Below the pieces are notes generated by a model that made no database searches, was not told the DNA's origin, and was given only the letters and a program-made list of their open reading frames with translations. A stretch of 64,000 nucleotides of DNA from Anastatus disparis (lineage: Eukaryota > Arthropoda > Insecta > Hymenoptera > Eupelmidae): contig JAFFSR010000364.1 of NCBI GenBank assembly GCA_017163975.1, positions 1,170,001-1,234,000 on the forward strand, read 5' to 3'. The translations under genes and the position numbers were made by a program. Positions 33,915-46,081 of this stretch are shown piece after piece. Numbering within the stretch: position 1 is the stretch's first letter; each line of letters begins with the position of its first letter.

Positions 33915-35372
33915 AAATGAAACGATAAAAAAAAGTTATAATTATTTTTTCATTACATTTTAAAAATTGTTAAAAATTGTTTTTGATTATTGAAAGTAAG
34001 TAGATAGGTAAGGATATAATTGATTCAAAAAGAATTTTTATTTTTATTTTTACATAAAAACTTTTATATAAAAATATAAGTCTTATTTTACAATTATAAA
34101 AGAAGTTTTATTTTGTATTTACAATGTCAACGCTAACATATAATACGATTTACTTATCAAATCTTAATTAATGCAGCGACCAAGAGCACCTTTAAAAATT
34201 GAGCTTAAATAATAATCATCATTACATTTTGTTATTATACAAGGCCGGTGTAGCATGGTATACTTAAGACATTGAATTTCGCCATAAAAGAGTGAACATT
34301 TTTTTAAATTTATGACTTCTTTCACATCAGTGTCATTAACAAATGAAACCGGTACAAGTTTTAATAATTTAAAGAAATTATAAACATCACAGTTATCGTC
34401 GTATTTAATCAAATATATAGAACTAATGATTCCGAATCTACTATCTTTCGTTTGAAAAATAGAATCATTTGTTTTTTTCCCTTTTGAATAATAACAAGAT
34501 GTGTATCTACAACTTTGATATATAATTTTATTGTATTTTTTACATTCAGTAATTTTATTAATATTTATAAAGAAACGAAGGCACGAAATTTCTTTTTTGG
34601 TTAGAATGTGACGTTTTGCACATCCTACTAGTGTACAATCACCTATTTTTACTACTTTCTTTAATCTTTTACTGTTCAGTTGATCAACAAAATCTTTCGT
34701 TTCTTGAGAAATAAAGCTTTCCGTTTCTAATTGTGGAATTTGTTGATAAGTTAATAGTCTAATAACTATTTCTTTAGCGATGTGGTAATTACTTTTCTTC
34801 ATTTCAAGTAAATTTTTATTATGGCTTTCAAAGGGAAAAGTATTGATTGCCCACAGTGGTCCCCAATTCTCGACAGTATCAGTTAAATGTAACAGTAAAT
34901 GTACATTGTAGTACATATACTTATCTCCGAAAAATATACCAAAATAAAAAACAAATTCTATTAATAAAATTTTTAAAATCTTTAGTTCATGTGGTGATAT
35001 GCTATCTTGTAGAAGAGTATTTAAAGCTGAGATAAACATTGCAAGATGATTTAGATATTTTCTAGGTAGAAGCCCTTTTAGGCTTGGTAAAGCACCGAAT
35101 AAAATCCAAATGAGCCAATCAGAAGCTGATAAAAAATAATAAAAAATAAAAACTAATAATAACTTTTATTCTAGGTTTGGTTTAGCGTATGATTTCCAAA
35201 TTGAAAAAGCTAATAAAAAATAATAAAAAATAATAAGAAATTAAAACAAAAAATAAAAAATAATAACTATTTTAATCTTTTATTACAGTCCAAAATCTAG
35301 ACATTTTAAATTGTTAATATCAGTTATTATTTTTTATCATTTTTTATTTCAGAATGTGATTTCCGCCTGGGC
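33915..35372 (-). mobile_element. Truncated EnSpm-like fragment (CCCAGGCGG end)
   Basis: Inverted, near-identical counterpart of 42955-44408. The end CCCAGGCGGAAATCACATTC is preserved at 35372. The other end is cut off abruptly at about 33915, within ATAACTTTTTTTATCGTTTC read on the minus strand. It carries the DUF4218 exon. It joins the other transposase exactly where that frame's own sequence stops, so it probably inserted into the 3' end of that gene. Confidence 0.75.
34164..35125 (-). CDS. EnSpm/CACTA-like transposase, last exon with DUF4218 (fragment)
   Basis: Uninterrupted frame of about 320 codons. A splice acceptor (TTTTTTATCAG on the minus strand) precedes SDWLIWILFGALPSLKGLLP. Then come YMYYNVHLLLHLTDTVENWG and PLWAINTFPFESHNKN, the DUF4218 core, and a cysteine-bearing tail ending KGALGRCIN. 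DUF4218 is typical of the C-terminal part of Tnp2/EnSpm-type transposases in plants and animals. The catalytic DDE part is absent, so this is a fragment although its frame is open. Its copy at 43201-44162 has a nonsense codon that this one lacks. The M at 35039 is only an internal start. Confidence 0.8.
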
Positions 35373-37166
35373 GAGTCCAACATCTCTGCTAAATAGGATA
35401 TGCTTTGTTTAAGCTGGTATGACCCTGTAAAAAGAATTTTTAAGTCTTTCTTCGTTAATTCAGGAAAATCTGGCAAATTACTTGATGTCACTGTAACAAA
35501 TGGTAGTTTTCGACGGCTCCACCTTTCTGCAGCTACTTCCTCTGCTAATGTATTTACAGTTTCTTTCTCAGATTGCATGATGTTAAATATTTCATCTTGC
35601 ATATCTTTATCAGAATCTAGACGCACTCCAAATGAATTATTTAAATAACAAGCAATTCGACAGTAAGATCCAGTATCTTTTAACATTTTGTTATCAAGTT
35701 TTCGATCTAATAATTTGTTTTTTTTCTTTTCAATCCCATGTACTGCTTCTACAACCCATCTTAATTTTGTTGTAAATCGAGTTTTATTTGATTCTTCTGT
35801 TGAGAGTTGTAATTTTTTACCTTTAAGTGCTGGCATTAAAACAGTGCAATCCATATCTTCTAATTTTTTTTTTATATCTCGAAAGCCTCTATCCAATACG
35901 AAAATATCACCTTTGTGAAGCAATTTAGTTAAAACTTCTTTTTCTGTTTCTAATATTTTCATTAAAATACTGGCATCATTTATGTTAGCAAGATATGGTC
36001 CTAACCGATCAATAACGTAGCCATTAGTAGTATAAATTGTAAATGGTTTTAATAAAGAAACTTTTTTTTGACCTGAAAAAGATTTCCTTTGATATTCATT
36101 GTTTGAGCTTTTTCGTGTCTGATGTATGTTCCATCACAAATCAAAATAAGTTTTTTTCCTGGTTGCAAAAGTTTTGCCATTTGAGAAGTTTCATTTTGAA
36201 TCAAGTAATCTCTATCAGCATTCTTTAATCCAAAGTATTTTGGTAATACATCATTTTCAAAAGACACTAATACTGAATGACAAATATCAGATATTTGTTG
36301 TTCTTTTTCGATATCGAATACTGAAGAAATAACTACATTTGAATTACCAGTGCGCATTTTAAATAAAAATATAATTATGGCTTGTGTTACTGTTCTTACG
36401 TTAGAATTTCTAAGAGAAGTAAGCTGCTCTCGTAGTTTGATAATATTCTTCCAATTTAATCCTGTTAATATTTTTAATTTCTTCTCAGGCATACCAAAAT
36501 CAGTTGTCTTATCTAACAAAGTTTCATTTGCCCTTGCAGACATTTCATTAAGAAATTCAGGTAATTCTGTAACCTCTATTTCACTCGTGGTAGAAAAAAT
36601 TTTCATCTCATTCAAGTCTTCTTCAAAAATTTTTTTTGAATCAAATGGTCACGACAGCACCTATTACCTTTTGGTATAAATAAATTAATTCTACTGAATG
36701 TTTGAACTCGAGCAGTTAAAGGCAATAAAATAAGATTACTTCGTTTTTGGAATCCACAAATAAAACAATATTTATGGGTTGCAATTGTCCTTTTAATAGA
36801 TAACTCTACAGTTTTAGGTTCTTCTTTTTCAACTACTTTATACGACAGTGACTCTGATGATTCACTTATACTAAGCTGAGAAAGGGTACTAGAACATGAT
36901 TCTTGAGATGAAATATTTTCTGAGGTGTTGTCAGGATTGATTGTGTTAGAGCGTGACATATCTTTTATCATTCGGATTCTACATGAATTACATACTATGT
37001 TCATATTTTCTATGTTTGATAATCGCTGAGCATATTTCAATTCAATTTCTGTACTACTAATTTTCTTTTGACCACTAGTTTTTCCTAAATGAATAGTACA
37101 CATAGCGCATTTTCTATCATCTCGCTGCCTTGTACTTGTGACATCATTTTCATTAGAAGATGCCAT
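35327..37166 (-). pseudogene. DDE transposase (IS4EU/ISL2EU-like), two frameshifts
   Basis: Three minus-strand pieces make one protein. 37166-36612 is the N-terminal part with paired cysteines (CAMC, CNSC, CFIC, CCRDH), probably zinc-binding. 36615-36049 continues into the start of the catalytic domain with LICDGTYIRHEK. The third piece, up to about 36100 and on to 35327, has FTIYTTNGYV, LGPYLANINDASIL, VLDRGFRD and RWVVEAVHG. Presumed catalytic residues are D in CDGTY, D in LDRGF and E in VVEA. Frame breaks lie near 36640 and near 36120, the latter in an A-run in the DNA. The family resembles DDE_Tnp_4-type transposases annotated in many insects; the IS4EU name is from memory and tentative. 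It lies inside the 6.7-kb long-TIR element and is the natural candidate for its enzyme. The C-terminus is replaced by the EnSpm-like fragment after LAEMLDSP. Confidence 0.75.
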
Positions 37167-37642
37167 GTTTTCTGCAATAGAAATATTAATAATGATTTTT
37201 TAAATTACATGCAATAGGTTATAAAGATATTTCTATTTAATAAAAAGTTTTATCATACTCACATTAATATATATCATAAACTCCAACAATAAAAATAAAG
37301 TCTGATCAATGATCAAGTTCATTGTATTGAAACAATGACAATTTAATTCTGTAATGAAATATACATTGAAATTACATTTTACATATAAAATTGAAAAGAA
37401 AACTGTATTCTATTTGTGCTTTGACTTTCAACTTAATGCAACTATTTTAATATGTTTATCAACATTAAATGTTTATAAAATAAATGAAACACAACACTGT
37501 TAATCGACAATAATATCTTATGTACAAAATAATAAATGAGAATTGTCGATAAATACTAATGTTTAAATAATAAATAATAATTGTCATTAAATTATTATAA
37601 AATAAATAAAACACAAAACTGTGCACAATAATATCTTATGTA

Positions 37643-37795
37643 CAGTCGACGGTAACATATTCTATGATAATTCTTTTTCTGCAATTTAAAAATAACGTAA
37701 TCTTACTGGATGATTCCGTTAGTTCGCTCATTTTTATATGTTAATTTTTCAAATTTTGAAAAAAGAATTATCATAGAATATGTTACCGTCGACTG
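37643..37795. mobile_element. 153-bp TA-flanked MITE
   Basis: CAGTCGACGGTAACATATTC at the left is inverted at the right, pairing on through TATGATAATTCTTTTT. TA flanks at 37641-37642 and 37796-37797 fit a Tc1/mariner-type MITE. Confidence 0.88.
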
Positions 37796-38322
37796 TACTT
37801 ATAAACAAGTATTATTTATCAACCTTTTACAATTTCAATTAAAACTTTTATATTTTCTTACTTTTGAAATATTATTAAGTTATTAGTACGACAATTATCG
37901 TAAAAAAAATAACTATGTGAACTCCGAAACAAGTAATGTGTATTAATTATTGAGTATACATGAAAGATGTTTTTCAATATAATATAACCAAAATAATCTT
38001 GAGTAGAATAAAAATAATTTTGTCACCACATGTATTATAACCAAAAATATTCGTTAATTTGAAATATATACAACCAACAAATATTTTTTTTCTCTGTTTT
38101 ATAGTAATTTTATTGATGTTTATCAAAAGCTTCAACAATGTATATAAAGTCAAATCAGATCTTTGAATGAACAACAATCAAAACAAAATGATTTATTTTG
38201 AATTATAATTTAATAGTTTTCTGTTTTAAGATTCGAATTTAAAAACATTATTTAAGTAATGGTTAAATCTGTATTTTTTTTCTTATCATAAGACAGATAA
38301 AGACAGGATGAGGTATGAGTAA

Positions 38323-38514
38323 GGCTCGAATTTATAGTCAACACTCAACACTCAGTACTTGGATCTCAACCCTCAGATCTCTGCAAAGTTTCATTGTTCC
38401 GTGTTCCCTATTGACGTAGACATGCTTTATAGGAAACACAGAACAATAAAACTTTGAGATCTGAGGGTTGAGATCCGAGTGCTGAGTGTTGAGTGTTGAC
38501 TATAAATTCGAGCC
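38323..38514. mobile_element. 192-bp TAA-flanked MITE (Harbinger-like)
   Basis: GGCTCGAATTTATAGTCAAC at the left is inverted at the right, and pairing runs most of the length (CTCAACACTCAG, GATCTCAACCCTCAGATCTC). TAA at 38320-38322 and 38515-38517 is the target duplication. A relative with similar ends lies at 48513-48790. Confidence 0.88.
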
Positions 38515-39967
38515 TAAGGGCCTTTGAAGGCTGTCTATGTCCATGGACCTAACAAGTATAAGAGGAATAACTGGAGTATAAGTACCCTTATGTCCACCTT
38601 ATTCCCTTTTACTCCTATTTTCTCGCGTTATTCTTTTATCCTGCAAAGGCCCTAACAAGTGTTATTTGAGTTGGGTCCATCAATTCGAACCTAAAACAGT
38701 TACTCACTAATGCAAAAAATACGGGTCAAAGCTAGCTTAGGTCCAAATTTACAAGTGTCATTTGAGTATCAGTCGTAACTTGAGTTTATAAAGTTATGAT
38801 TTTCAAGTATATATACTTGTTTTGAAATCTGGAATCTGTAAAGCTCCCAACTTTAAAAATTCAAGTAATAGCTCATACTCAAAGAATGTTTATGAATTCG
38901 ACCCTGAAGAAGTCACGTCATTTTTAAGGACGGCGTAAGAAAGAAAGGTCGTTCATAATCTCAGCTATATCCAAACTGGGTAATACTTACATGACATGTT
39001 AATAGGTGGCGCATGGGTAGAAAAAGTATATAAAAAATATGAATCATTCATTATGAAATATTATATATTCAAAGTAAAAAAATGAATAATTATACAGAAT
39101 TATGTACTCATATAGATACTAGTTTTGCTAACTTATTTTCTCTCGATATTGCTTTAACTCTATTTTATATGGACATCATTTTATCAACTTTGCTTTTTCG
39201 ACAACTTATTTCAGCGATATTTCTTCATACCTCATTAATTAAATTAAGAATTAAATTAATATTTTCTAAGTTAAGCAATGCTTGTTTTATGATTTTTTTC
39301 CAACTCTATTAAACGAGTCCGGAGATTGTGGAATTTATTGAAACATCAAATACCACTGGTATGAAAAAGTGATTTATTTTAAAATTATGGCTTAAAATGT
39401 AACACAAGCAGAGAATATAGAATATATTTATCTTTAGCTATAGCAGGTTGGATCGGCCATTTTCGTGATGCTCAGTAAAAGGGTTAGTTATACCCCCTAT
39501 AAACCCCGTGAAAAAGCAAAAAAAAAACGATTTTTTGCGAAAAATTGGGTGTGCCACCATTTTCTTTATTTAAACTAATGGCGGGATCGTGAGGAGCAGG
39601 AAGAAATACATAAAAAATATCTATATTGAGTTTAGTGCCTCGAAACCTGGGATGTAGAAACGCTGGTTAAAAATTTTAATGATGTTTCCCGGAGCCAATT
39701 TTGAGGTTATAAGTTTCGTAAAAAATTGTAATTATTTGGAATGGAAAAACCTACTTTCATGATTTTTTAGAAGCCTCTGGAATGCAAAGACTAGCTGTAA
39801 AGAAATAAAATCGAAAAATCACGTTCTTTAGCTTTATTACTCCTACATGGGGTTTAGGGGTCTGTAATTTTGGCTTTCATAATATTTTTTGATGATCTTT
39901 CAAGTGATCCATATCAGATACGCCATTTAGGAGGGGGCGATTTCACTATGCTTATTCTGCTATAGCC

Positions 39968-41678
39968 TTTCCAACCTTTAGCTAAAAGGTGAACGAAGTT
40001 TTTCATTCAAGCTTCCATGAAATCTTTCGGTACGATGATTCATCAATCTTCCAACGGAATCTTCCTTGTAAGTTTTACGTAAGCTTTCAGGAGACTTAAG
40101 TCGGAATATTCTAGTGAAAATTCCCAACATTTCGCTAAAAGGTAAACAGAGTCTTCCATCCAAGCTTCCATAAAATCTTTTGGTGCAACGATTAAACAAT
40201 CTAGCAACGGAATCATTCTTGGAAGGTTTACGGAAGCTTTCAGTAGATTGGAGTCGAAATATTTCAGTGAAATTCCGAACATTTTGTTAAAAAGTAAACG
40301 GAGTCTTTTATTCAAGTTTCCATAAAATCTTTCGGTTTAATGATTCATCAATTTCCCAACGAAATCTTCTTTGAAAGGTTTACGGAAGCTTTCAGAAGCC
40401 TTCCATTGGAATGTTTCAATGACGATTCCCAACATTTTGCTAATAGGTGAACGAAGTCTCCCATTCAAGTTTCCATAAAATCTTTTGGTGCAATGATTCA
40501 TCAATCTTCTAGCGGAATCTTCCTTGGAAGGTTTACGGAAGCTTTTAGGAGCCTTTGACTAAAGTGTTTTAATGACAATTTCCAATATTTCGCTGAAAGG
40601 TAAATGGAGTCTTCTATTCAAGTTTCCATAAAATCTTTTGGTTTAATAATTCATCAATCTTCCAACGGAATCTTCCTTGAAAGGTTTACGGAAGATTTCA
40701 GGAGCCTCCCACTGAAATTTTTATATGACAGTTTCTAATATTCCGCTGGAAGGTAAACGGTGTCTTCCATTGAAACTTCCATGAAATCTTTCGGTGCAAT
40801 GATTCATCAATCTCATAACGAAATCTTTCTTAAAAGGTTTATGTAAGCTTTCAGGAGCCTCCCACTCGAATGTTTCAATGACGATTTTCAATATTTCGCT
40901 GAAAGGTTACCAAAGTCTTTCATTCAACCTTCCATGAAATCTTTCGGTGCAATGATTAAACAATCTACCAACATAATCTTCCTTGGAAGGTTTACGGAAG
41001 CTTTTAGGGGCCTCGCACTGAAAGGTTTTAACGACAATTTTCAATATTTTGCTCGAAGGTAAATGGAGTCTTCTATTCAAGTTTCCATACAATCTTTCGG
41101 TTTAATGATTCATCAATCTTTCAACGGAATCTTTTTTGAAAGGTTCACGGAAGCTTTCAGGAGTCTCCCACTGGAATGTTTCAATGATGATTTTTAATAT
41201 TTCGCTAAATGGTTAACAAAGTCTTTCATTCTAGTTTCCATAAAATCTTTCGGTGCAATGATTCATCAATCTTCCAACGGATTCTTTCTTGGAAGGTTAA
41301 CGGAAGCTTTTAGGAGCCTGCCACTGGAATTTATATATGACAGTTTCTAATATTTCGCTGGAAGGTAAACGGAGTCTTCCATTGAAGCTTCCATGAAATC
41401 TTTCGGTGCAATGATTCATCAATCTCCCAACAAAATCTTTCTTACAAGGTTTATGTAAGCTTTTAGGAGTCTTCCACTCGAATGTTTCAATGACGATTTC
41501 CAATGTTTCGCTGAAAGGGTAACAAAATCTTCCATTCAAGTTTCTATAAAATCTTTTGGTACAATGATTAATTATTCTTCCAACGGAATCTCTCTTGGAA
41601 GGTCTACGAAAACTTTCAGAAGACTTAAGTCGGAATATTCCAGTGAAAATTCCCAACATTTTGCTAAAAGGTGAACGG
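39968..41678. repeat. ~153-bp satellite, right part (about 11 units)
   Basis: Same unit as 31560-33257: GAAGCTTTCAGGAG-type markers near 40079, 40233, 40384, 40537, 40688, 40841, 40995, 41147 and 41301. It stops inside a unit (GGTGAACGG) where the 22-kb inverted-repeat unit begins. Satellite sequence does not resume at 63657. Confidence 0.92.
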
Positions 41679-41973
41679 AGTGAGCTTTGTCTCATCTTAG
41701 GCATAGAAATGAGAGAAGAGCTATAGAACTTTGAATATTAAAAAATAAAATAGAATTTTTAATTTAAAACGTATATACTGTGGATTTGGTTCTTCGATTA
41801 TAAATAATGCAATATACGAACAAATGATTTTTAAATATCTTAAAAGAGATATATTTTTTAATAATTTAAGTATTAATTTAGAATCTGAATTGAAATATCA
41901 ACTGTTCATTATTTAGACATCCTCAAAATACACTCACAACCAAAACATATTTATGTACTTCAATAAATTGTTA
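41679..41973 (+). repeat. Left terminal inverted repeat of the 22-kb unit
   Basis: Pairs with 63362-63656. The outer edge abuts the 153-bp satellite. Confidence 0.85.
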
Positions 41974-42954
41974 TTATGATTTTATATATTTAAAATAAGA
42001 TGAGTTTATAAATATATAATACATATGTATTGACAAATTATTTAGATACGTATTATACATTTGGGAATAATTATTTATATAATAGTTTCATATAATCCAA
42101 TAAATTAAGATTTTCATAAATATTATATATTAAAATATTCAGATCCTTTTTCTTATTTGATTTCGATAACTATAAATTCCAATAATTGATTAAAATAATA
42201 TTACAGAATTATATTACCGTTAAATTGAAAATTAGAAACGTGTTATAAGTAGAAAATGATTTTAATACTTACATGTTATGTCCCATTATATCTGTAATGT
42301 TACATAAAATGAAATTTATATGTACACTGGACGGACACTGATTCGCGACCCCATGTTCGTGCCTTTTGAATATGCAGTGGGTCGCGAATCAGTGTCCGTC
42401 CAGTATACATATGTTATATACAAATTTCTTAACTTTAAACATTGACATAAAATATTTACCCATGGACCTGGCAAGTAATTTTGTAAATATTTAATAAAAT
42501 TTAAAAAATTTCAGAACATTTATAAATAAATGATAAAAAAAAGATAACAAGAAATAATACAATTTTGTTACTGAAATTCAACGTTAATTTATAAAGAAAA
42601 AGAATTGAAAAATCTTTTGTTAAAAATTATGGTGAGATCTCATAGTTTTATTACCTTTATTATATACTTGACATTTATTTCGTGATTTCATGAAATTCCA
42701 ATGTCAAGGTTTGATTTTATTACTAAAAATAGTTTATAATATGTTAAAGACATCAAAATGTTTAAAATCATTAATTAAAATAAATCGCCAAGCATACTTG
42801 CCCACTATATATCTTTTTAAAGGTAAGCTTTTTAAAGTATTCAATTTTGAAATATACATACAAATCTGTTTATTTCTTGACCCTCATAATTTTAAACTTT
42901 TTTGTTTAAATTTTTATTAATATAAATAATTGAATATTGTAAAAAATTTTACTC
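41974..42954. other. Non-coding left interior of the 22-kb unit
   Basis: AT-rich. It contains one small MITE at 42325-42405. A 76-codon frame at 42690-42920 has no recognisable feature. Confidence 0.45.
42325..42405. mobile_element. 81-bp TA-flanked hairpin MITE
   Basis: CACTGGACGGACACTGATTC then GCGACCC is inverted almost perfectly at the right end. TA flanks lie at 42323-42324 and 42406-42407. Confidence 0.85.
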
Positions 42955-43200
42955 CCCAGGCGGAAATCACATTCTGAAATAAAAAATGATAAAAAATAAT
43001 AACTGATATTAACAATTTAAAATGTCTAGATTTTGGACTGTAATAAAAGTTTAAAATAGTTATTATTTTTTATTTTTTGTTTTAATTTCTTATTATTTTT
43101 TATTATTTTTTATTAGCTTTTTCAATTTGGAAATCATACGCTAAACCAAACCTAGAATAAAAGTTATTATTAGTTTTTATTTTTTATTATTTTTTATCAG

Positions 43201-44162
43201 CTTCTGATTGGCTCATTTGGATTGTATTCGGTGCTTTACCAAGCCTAAAAGGGCTTCTACCTAGAAAATATCTAAATCATCTTGCAATGTTTATCTCAGC
43301 TTTAAATACTCTTCTACAAGATAGCATATCACCACATGAACTAAAGATTTCAAAAATTTTATTAATAGAATTTGTTTTTTATTTTGGTATATTTTTCGGA
43401 GATAAGTATATGTACTACAATGTACATTTACTGTTACATTTAACTGATACTGTCGAGAATTGGGGACCACTGTGGGCAATCAATACTTTTCCCTTCGAAA
43501 GCCATAATAAAAATTTACTTGAAATGAAGAAAAGTAATTACCACATCGCTAAAGAAATAGTTATTAGACTATTAACTTATCAACAAATTCCACAATTAGA
43601 AACGGAAAGCTTTATTTCTCAAGAAACGAAAGATTTTGTTGATCAACTGAACAGTAAAAGATTAAAGAAAGTAGTAAAAATAGGTGATTGTACACTAGTA
43701 GGATGTGCAAAACGTCACATTCTAACCAAAAAAGAAATTTCGTGCCTTCGTTTGTTTATAAATATTAATAAAATTACTGAATGTAAAAAATACAATAAAA
43801 TTATATATCAAAGTTGTAGATACACATCTTGTTATTATTCAAAAGGGAAAAAAACTAATGATTCTATTTTTCAAACGGAAGATAGTTGATTCGGAATCAT
43901 TAGTTCTATATATTTGATTAAATACGACGATAACTGTGATGTTTATATTTTCTTTAAATTATTAAAACTTGTACCGGTTTCATTTGTCAATGACACTGAT
44001 GTGAAAGAAGTCATAAATTTAAAAAAATGTTCACTCTTTCATGGCGAAATTCAATGTCTTAAGTATACCATGCTACACCGGCCTTGTATAATAACAAAAT
44101 GTAATGATGATTATTATTTAAGCTCAATTTTTAAAGGTGCTCTTGGTCGCTGCATTAATTAA
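43201..44162 (+). pseudogene. EnSpm-like transposase last exon (DUF4218), nonsense mutation
   Basis: Near-identical to 34164-35125 on the other strand. The same acceptor (TTTTTTATCAG, exon from 43201) and the same core (YMYYNVHLLLHL, INTFPFESHNKN) are present. The stop at 43887-43889 (TGA) replaces an arginine CGA codon of the other copy; the same frame then continues to KGALGRCIN and a natural stop at 44162. No catalytic domain. The high identity between the two copies implies recent duplication or gene conversion. Confidence 0.85.
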
Positions 44163-44922
44163 GATTTGATAAGTAAATCGTATTATATGTTAGCGTTGAC
44201 ATTGTAAATACAAAATAAAACTTCTTTTATAATTGTAAAATAAGACTTATATTTTTATATAAAAGTTTTTATGTAAAAATAAAAATAAAAATTCTTTTTG
44301 AATCAATTATATCCTTACCTATCTACTTACTTTCAATAATCAAAAACAATTTTTAACAATTTTTAAAATCTAATGAAAAAATAATTATAACTTTTTTTTA
44401 TCGTTTCCTTCAAGTGAACACCTTTAAAATTCAAAAAATTTATAAAAAAATTAATAAAAATTACTAAAAAATAATATTAATAACTTTTATTTAACGTTGG
44501 CTTTATATGCATATATACCTTCCATACCAAAAAAGATAAAAAAAAATAATAACTGATAATAACTTTTATTCAACGTTTGCTTTATATGCATACCTTCCAT
44601 ACCGAAAAAGATGATAAAAAATAATAACTAATAATAACTTCTATTAACTTTTATAAATAGAAAATAATTATTAGTAACTCTTAGATTGAAAAAGAAAAAA
44701 AAATAATAACCGATAATAATTTTTACTTACGGTTTACTTTATGCATATACTTACCATGCTGAAAAAGATAATAAAAAATAATAACTGATAATAACTTTTA
44801 TCAACTGTTATAAATGTAAAATAATTATTAATAACTATTATAAACAGTTATTACAGTCCAAAATCTACACTTTTATAACAAATAATAAAAAATAATAACT
44901 TTTTTTTAAAATTATTTTTCGT

Positions 44923-46031
44923 CCCCGTCAAAAACGTTTAGCTAAAAAAATTAGCTAAAAATATAGCTAAAAATGCAGCTAAAAATACAGCTATATTTAG
45001 CTGGAATATAGCTATATTTATCTGGATTTTTTAGGTAAAAATCCAGTTATTTTTTAGGTAAAAATCCAGTTAATATTTTGAGTCTCTTGTAACAGCGGAA
45101 AATATAACTGTATTTTCAGCTGTATTTTTAGCTGTATTTTCAACTGTATTTTTAGCTAATTTTTTGAGCTAATCGTTTTTGATGAGGCGAACAATAGCTG
45201 ATAATATAGCTATATTTTCAGCTATATTTTTAGCTGTATTTTTAGCTTAAATTATTTTATAATTTCACGGAATAATAACTCGTTAGTTATTTTCCTGTAA
45301 AAGAAAGTTCAAAAATGAGGTAAACCTCGTAGTGTCGGCTCTCCGAAGATCGAAGAGCTACATTCTGGCACAAAGTATCTTGCTCTTTTATACCTATGGC
45401 CTCAAAATTTCTTAATGGAATCGTAAAATTTAGAGATCCGCCACCTAGCGACGTGAAGTGAACTTACCTGCCTTTAATTATTGATTAATGCTACGTCGCA
45501 AGGTGGCGTTTCTCTAAATTTTACGATAATTCCATCGACAAATTTTAAGGACACAGGTATAAAAGAGCAAGATACTTTGTGCCAAAACGCAGAAGCTCTT
45601 CGATCTTCGGAGAGCTGACACTAAGAGGTTCACCTCATTTTTGGAACTTTCTTTTACAGGAAAATAACTAACAAGTTATTATTCCGTGAAATTATAAAAT
45701 AATTTAAGCTAAAAATACAGCTAAAAATATAACTGAAAATTTAGCTATATTATCAGCTATTGTTATCCGAGTCGAAAACGATTAGCTCAAAAAATGAGCT
45801 AAAAATACAGTTAAAAATACAGCTAAAAATACAGCTGAAAATACAGTTATATTTTCCGCTGTTACAAGAGACTCAAAATATTAACTGGATTTTTACCTAA
45901 AAAATAACTGGATTTTTACCTAAAAAATCCAGATTAATATAGCTATATTCCAGCTAAATATAGCTGTATTTTTAGCTGTATTTTTAGCTATATTTTTAGT
46001 TAATTTTTTTAGCTAAACGTTTTTGACGGGG
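44923..46031. repeat. 1.1-kb palindrome built of AGCT-centred short repeats
   Basis: Left CCCCGTCAAAAACG and right CGTTTTTGACGGGG mark the ends. The arms (44923-45470 and 45490-46031) pair over nearly their whole length. The outer arms are strings of TAGCTAAAAATACAGC variants. The inner arms (45300-45660) contain AGATCGAAGAGCT and TTTTATACC words, and the centre is GCCACCTAGCGACG facing CGTCGCAAGGTGGC. It lies inside the EnSpm-like element and is a fold-back MITE by structure. Confidence 0.85.
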
Positions 46032-46081
46032 GTTGTATATAATTATTATTAGTTATTAACGGCAGATTATTTCCGCTTGGG

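Larger units (their letters stand above)
37167..39502. other. Non-coding interior of the 6.7-kb transposon
   Basis: AT-rich, without a supported ORF. It contains two MITEs (37643-37795, 38323-38514). A lone CTATAGCAGG at 39442 repeats the element's own terminal word. Confidence 0.5.
33261..39964 (-). mobile_element. 6.7-kb long-TIR DNA transposon (TATAGCAGAATAAG family)
   Basis: Arms 33261-33719 and 39503-39964 are inverted copies over about 460 bp, starting TATAGCAGAATAAGCATAGT and including ATCGCCCCCTCCTAA and TCACGATCCCGCCATTAGT. GCC at 33258-33260 and 39965-39967 is a likely 3-bp target duplication. The flanking 153-bp satellite continues in register across the element: 33217 to 40079 less the insertion is 155 bp. 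Inside are a DDE transposase pseudogene (35.3-37.2 kb), a DUF4218 fragment (33.9-35.4 kb) and two MITEs. Confidence 0.85.
42955..46081 (+). mobile_element. EnSpm-like element, 3.1 kb, non-autonomous
   Basis: The left end CCCAGGCGGAAAT pairs with the right end ATTTCCGCTTGGG (12 of 13 positions), flanked by TC at 42953-42954 and 46082-46083. Subterminal inverted words (GATTTTGGACTGTAAT near 43030 and ATTACAGTCCAAAATC near 44853) fit the EnSpm/CACTA pattern. It carries only the DUF4218 exon; the right third is a separate 1.1-kb palindrome. Confidence 0.7.
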
